A DNA stretch of 64,000 nt from positions 59,897-123,896 of the forward strand of contig JAHIQI010000053.1 of the NCBI GenBank assembly GCA_018902755.1, read 5' to 3'. This DNA comes from Pseudomonadota bacterium. Its GTDB lineage: Bacteria; Desulfobacterota; Desulfarculia; Desulfarculales; Desulfarculaceae. Of the stretch, positions 61,595 to 64,000 are shown piece after piece. Below the pieces are notes generated by a model, which saw nothing but the letters and a program-made list of their open reading frames with translations, did no database searches and was not told where the DNA came from. The translations under genes were made by a program, and so were the position numbers. Every line of letters begins with the position of its first letter. Positions within the stretch are counted from its first letter, which is position 1.

Positions 61595-62632
61595 ATGCGG
61601 ATCATCGCCGGAAAAGACATTCAAAGCTCCCATTGGCAGCGTTTTGTCAGGCGGCAAGAGTGTTTCACCCACGATCTGCGCTGGCGGGAGGTTTACCAAA
61701 GGGCCTACGGCCTCCGCCCGTATTACCTGGCCGCGCAGGACGGCCCGGAGTTGGTGGGGACGCTGCCCCTGGTCCGGCTGCCCGGCATCTGCACCCAGGG
61801 CCAACTGGTCTCGTTACCCTTTCTCAACCACGCGGGGGTGGCGGCGGTTTCCCCCGAAATATCCACGGCACTGGAACAAGCGGCCCTGAGGGCGGCGGCC
61901 CGGGCCAAGGCGGGCAGCGTGGTGCTGCGCAGCCGTGGGAGCCAACCCGACGAGCCTGAAGCAACTGGGCATGGCTATTGCCAATTGATCAGAACCCTGC
62001 CCAGGGACGAACAGTCGCTTTGGGCGGACCTGCGGAGTGAAAAGCGCACTCGAATCCGCAAGTCCTGGCGTTGCGGAGTAGAGATAAAACGTGACCGCGC
62101 CTTGCTGCCGGTTTTTTTCAAAATGTATCAAGCGGTCATGCGCGGTTTCGGCTCCCCGCCCCACTCGGCCCGGTGGTTCCAAGCCATAATGCGCGCCTTC
62201 GCCCAAGACGTTGAAATACTAGTTGCCTATCGTCAGGGCATACCCATTGCCAGCCTTCTGATTATCATGTGGGGAGATTCTTGCCACGGCATGTGGGGCG
62301 CCGGCCCGATAGCTTATAGAAAGTACAGCCCCAGCGACGGCCTTTACTGGGAGGCGATGCGCCTGGCCATCGAACAGGGGAAGGCCAAATTCAACTTTGG
62401 CCGCAGTATCCGCGGCGGGGGCAGCTATTACTTTAAAAAGCGTTATGGCGCGGTGCCTTACCAGTTGCGTTACGAGCGTTTGGGACTCGACGGCTCCCGG
62501 GAGCTGCTGCCCCAGCAAGGCGCGGGAACCGCTTTCCGGCTGTGGCGCAAGCTGCCTCTAACCCTCTCCAACACCCTGGGCCCCAAGGTGCGCTGCTATG
62601 TGCTCCCCGGATTCGGCGCGAGAAGCCTTTGA
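61595..62632 (+). CDS. FemAB/GNAT-like protein (PEP-CTERM FemAB type)
   Basis: 345 residues with tandem acyltransferase-like halves. FTHDLRWREVYQRAYG at the start, LRSEKRTRIRKSWRCGVEI in the middle, VAYRQGIPIASLLI and GLYWEAMRLAIEQGKAKFNFGRS towards the end match the FemAB-related group seen near exopolysaccharide or PEP-CTERM genes. Possible role: adding an aminoacyl or acyl group to a cell-surface glycan. No exosortase is visible in the window. Confidence 0.82.
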   Translation: MRIIAGKDIQSSHWQRFVRRQECFTHDLRWREVYQRAYGLRPYYLAAQDGPELVGTLPLVRLPGICTQGQLVSLPFLNHAGVAAVSPEISTALEQAALRAAARAKAGSVVLRSRGSQPDEPEATGHGYCQLIRTLPRDEQSLWADLRSEKRTRIRKSWRCGVEIKRDRALLPVFFKMYQAVMRGFGSPPHSARWFQAIMRAFAQDVEILVAYRQGIPIASLLIIMWGDSCHGMWGAGPIAYRKYSPSDGLYWEAMRLAIEQGKAKFNFGRSIRGGGSYYFKKRYGAVPYQLRYERLGLDGSRELLPQQGAGTAFRLWRKLPLTLSNTLGPKVRCYVLPGFGARSL

Positions 62633-62738
62633 GCCGGGCATCACTCATCTTTTGAACAATGAGCACTATACCAGTATATTTTAATCCCTTATTTTGACGC
62701 GCGGCCCGCTTCCGAGAACATGCGAAAGGGAGTTCAGC

Positions 62739-63515
62739 ATGGACGGCACACCGATTCTGTACCGTGTGGAAGACCAGATAGCCTGGATATCCATCAACCA
62801 GCCGGAAAAGATGAACCGGCTCGACTTCGCTTCCATGAGGGAGTTGGCCCTGGCGGTCGACAGGGCGGACAAGGACCCCGGCGTGAAGGTGATCGTGGTC
62901 AGCGGAGAGGGAGGCAAGGCCTTCTGCGCCGGAGGGGACATCGGTGATTTCGCCTCCGACTCGATGCTGGCCGGCAAGAACAACCTCCAGGGATATGCCG
63001 ACCTTTGCCTGGTGTTCAACCGGATCACCACGCCGTCCATCGCCATGATCAGCGGCTACGCCCTGGCCGGGGGCTGCGGCCTGGCCATGCTGCCCCATAT
63101 CAGCATAGCCACCTACGACTCGGTCTTCGGGGTGCCGGAGATCAAGGTGGGGGTCTGGCCCATGATGGTCATGGCCATCCTCTTCCGCACCGTGGGCCGC
63201 AAGAAGGGCCTGGAGCTGATCTGCACCGGGGAGCAGATCGACGCCCGGGAAGCGCTGCGCATCGGCATGATCAACAAGGTGACCTCCCGTAGCGAACTGC
63301 GCGACGAGGTGCTGCAACTGGCCAACCAGCTCAAGGGCCTGAGCAGATCGATCATGAGCCTGGGCCTTGAGGCCTTCAACCACATCGGCGACCTGGAATA
63401 CACCAAGGCCATCTCCTACCTGAGGAACATGGTGGTCATGGTCAGCGAGACCAGCGACTCCATCGAAGGCCGGGCCGCCTTCATAGAAAAACGCAAGCCC
63501 ATCTGGAAAGACTGA
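62739..63515 (+). CDS. Enoyl-CoA hydratase/isomerase (crotonase) family
   Basis: 258 residues. Oxyanion-hole segments KAFCAGGDIGDF and SGYALAGGCGLAML are intact; GVPEIKVGVWP retains the second catalytic Glu position, but the first (normally Glu in GGGCELA) is Gly here. Hydratase activity is therefore doubtful and an isomerase, hydrolase or lyase of the superfamily is possible. ATG 62739 follows AAAGGGAG; a longer ATG at 62694 lacks conservation. Followed by a strong terminator. Confidence 0.9.
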   Translation: MDGTPILYRVEDQIAWISINQPEKMNRLDFASMRELALAVDRADKDPGVKVIVVSGEGGKAFCAGGDIGDFASDSMLAGKNNLQGYADLCLVFNRITTPSIAMISGYALAGGCGLAMLPHISIATYDSVFGVPEIKVGVWPMMVMAILFRTVGRKKGLELICTGEQIDAREALRIGMINKVTSRSELRDEVLQLANQLKGLSRSIMSLGLEAFNHIGDLEYTKAISYLRNMVVMVSETSDSIEGRAAFIEKRKPIWKD

Positions 63516-63578
63516 AAAGGTAGGAAGTTAAGGCGGTTGGCTGAAGTAGCCTAGACTTACCACGTAAAAATGCCCCCG

Positions 63579-63615
63579 CGGGGCTCGGCCAAGAGGCCGG
63601 GCCCCGTTTTTTTTT
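63579..63615 (+). terminator. Strong rho-independent terminator after the crotonase gene
   Basis: A 12-bp stem with one T-G wobble (63579-63590 with 63595-63606), loop AAGA, then nine T at 63607-63615. Confidence 0.92.
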
Positions 63616-63815
63616 GGGGGGGGGCAAAACAAAAGGCGGCGTAGATTTCAAGGGTCTGCCTCCTTGATTGGCTTTTGCCTGGGATTTTTGGCGGAAGGCC
63701 AAACAAGGGGCGGGTCACTCATGGACCTGGATATACCATGCACCTTGTCCCATCGTAAAATTCAACAACAGATATCCTGTTATCGGTTAACATGTCTACT
63801 AAGAGGAGGATGGCA
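63616..63815. other. Intergenic, AT-richer stretch after the terminator
   Basis: No gene recognised. AACAG-n5-CTGTT at 63761-63775 is a short inverted repeat. Composition shifts to AT from about 63730 onwards. Confidence 0.4.
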
Positions 63816-63863
63816 ATGAAAAAAAGGTCAATCCTCGATATTAAGGTAGACAAACTTATTTGA
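63816..63863 (+). CDS. 15-residue mini-gene, PanB-like N-terminal peptide
   Basis: ATG 63816 is preceded by AAGAGGAGG at 63801-63809 (6-base spacing) and encodes MKKRSILDIKVDKLI then TGA. The first nine residues resemble the N-terminus of ketopantoate hydroxymethyltransferase (PanB), but nothing homologous follows in any frame. It could be a leader peptide for the downstream gene or a decayed start. Confidence 0.35.
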   Translation: MKKRSILDIKVDKLI

Positions 63864-63906
63864 GAGTGCTGCACGGAGTGCACGGGGATTTAATGGTTTA
63901 ACTTAT

Positions 63907-63915
63907 TGTTATAAT
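63907..63915 (+). promoter_or_regulatory. Extended -10 promoter before the last gene
   Basis: TGT then TATAAT (63910-63915), a perfect extended -10 match; about 40 bases before the TTG start at 63955. Confidence 0.6.
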
Positions 63916-63954
63916 TTATTAATATGTGGAAAAGATTGATCTGGGAGGGACGTT

Positions 63955-64000
63955 TTGGCCAATCGTTTCGACAAAAAGGGCGGATTCGCCGATATGGTCG
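63955..64000 (+). CDS. Start of a further gene (3' end beyond window)
   Basis: TTG 63955 has GGGAGGG five bases upstream and the frame MANRFDKKGGFADMV stays open to the edge. Too short to assign a family. Confidence 0.45.
   Translation, partial: MANRFDKKGGFADMV

Noticed and set aside
63816..64000. Frameshifted panB pseudogene
   Set aside because: Only the first nine or so residues resemble PanB; no frame downstream continues the homology.
1..64000. CRISPR array, tRNA/rRNA genes, insertion sequences or integrase
   Set aside because: No spaced repeats, no recognisable cloverleaf or rRNA sequence and no transposase or integrase motif was found in any frame I read.

Overview
The window is GC-rich, tightly packed bacterial DNA from a Gram-negative organism. 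The evidence for an outer membrane is an Omp85-type barrel, a lipoprotein and two Wzm/Wzt polysaccharide exporters. The gene content fits an anaerobic or facultative acyl-CoA and dicarboxylate degrader: a fumarate-reductase-like flavoprotein with a ferredoxin, SucCD-like ligase, CaiB transferase, acyl-CoA ligase, BKACE enzyme, TAXI and Liv transport, and ThyX rather than a visible ThyA. I would guess Desulfobacterota (Desulfarculales-like), but this is inference; no rRNA or tRNA gene is present to test it.

Layout. (1) 1-8190, minus strand: surface-polysaccharide operon reading asnB, wzm, wzt, tylF-like, methyltransferase, GT4, methyltransferase (cut by the window edge). (2) 8515-12274, plus: recJ, a Cys-rich unknown, a CoA-binding protein, a methyltransferase and a one-helix membrane protein. 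(3) 12344-18655, minus: eno, a PaaK-like ligase, an outer-membrane barrel, a lipoprotein, thyX. (4) 18828-19613, plus: an AT-richer solitary HNH-nuclease-like gene. (5) 19831-26629: a BASS-type transporter, then a minus-strand acyl-CoA operon (gntR, caiB, acyl-CoA ligase, MBL hydrolase) facing a plus-strand iclR gene. (6) 26877-34258, plus: TAXI receptor, sucCD-like ligase, ferredoxin, FrdA-like flavoprotein, MmgE/PrpD protein. (7) 34342-44028: FmdB-like protein, gntR, xre-cupin regulator, BKACE, livGFKHM, an SDR and a 3-hydroxyacyl-CoA dehydrogenase. (8) 44273-51795: a second polysaccharide locus with GT2, sulfotransferase, wzm, wzt, a double GT2 and a further GT2. (9) 52062-53918: ABC-F protein. 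(10) 54149-62632: envelope-type enzymes (DUF362, ATP-grasp, Mur ligase, PMT-like membrane glycosyltransferase, methyltransferase, FemAB-like). (11) 62739-64000: crotonase, strong terminator, a 15-residue mini-gene and the start of a further gene.

How the parts may work together. Regions 1 and 8 each look able to make, modify and export one polysaccharide by the ABC-dependent route. Regions 5-7 hold three separately regulated uptake and activation modules for organic acids. The most unusual is region 6, where a flavoprotein with an intact fumarate-reductase active site is paired with a small 2[4Fe-4S] ferredoxin instead of an SdhB/FrdB subunit. Region 10 joins a Mur ligase lacking the usual N-terminal UDP-binding domain to an ATP-grasp ligase and a membrane glycosyltransferase, which suggests an undescribed envelope conjugate. 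Start codons are often TTG or GTG, and several genes are coupled by 4-base overlaps (TTGA, GTGA, ATGA).
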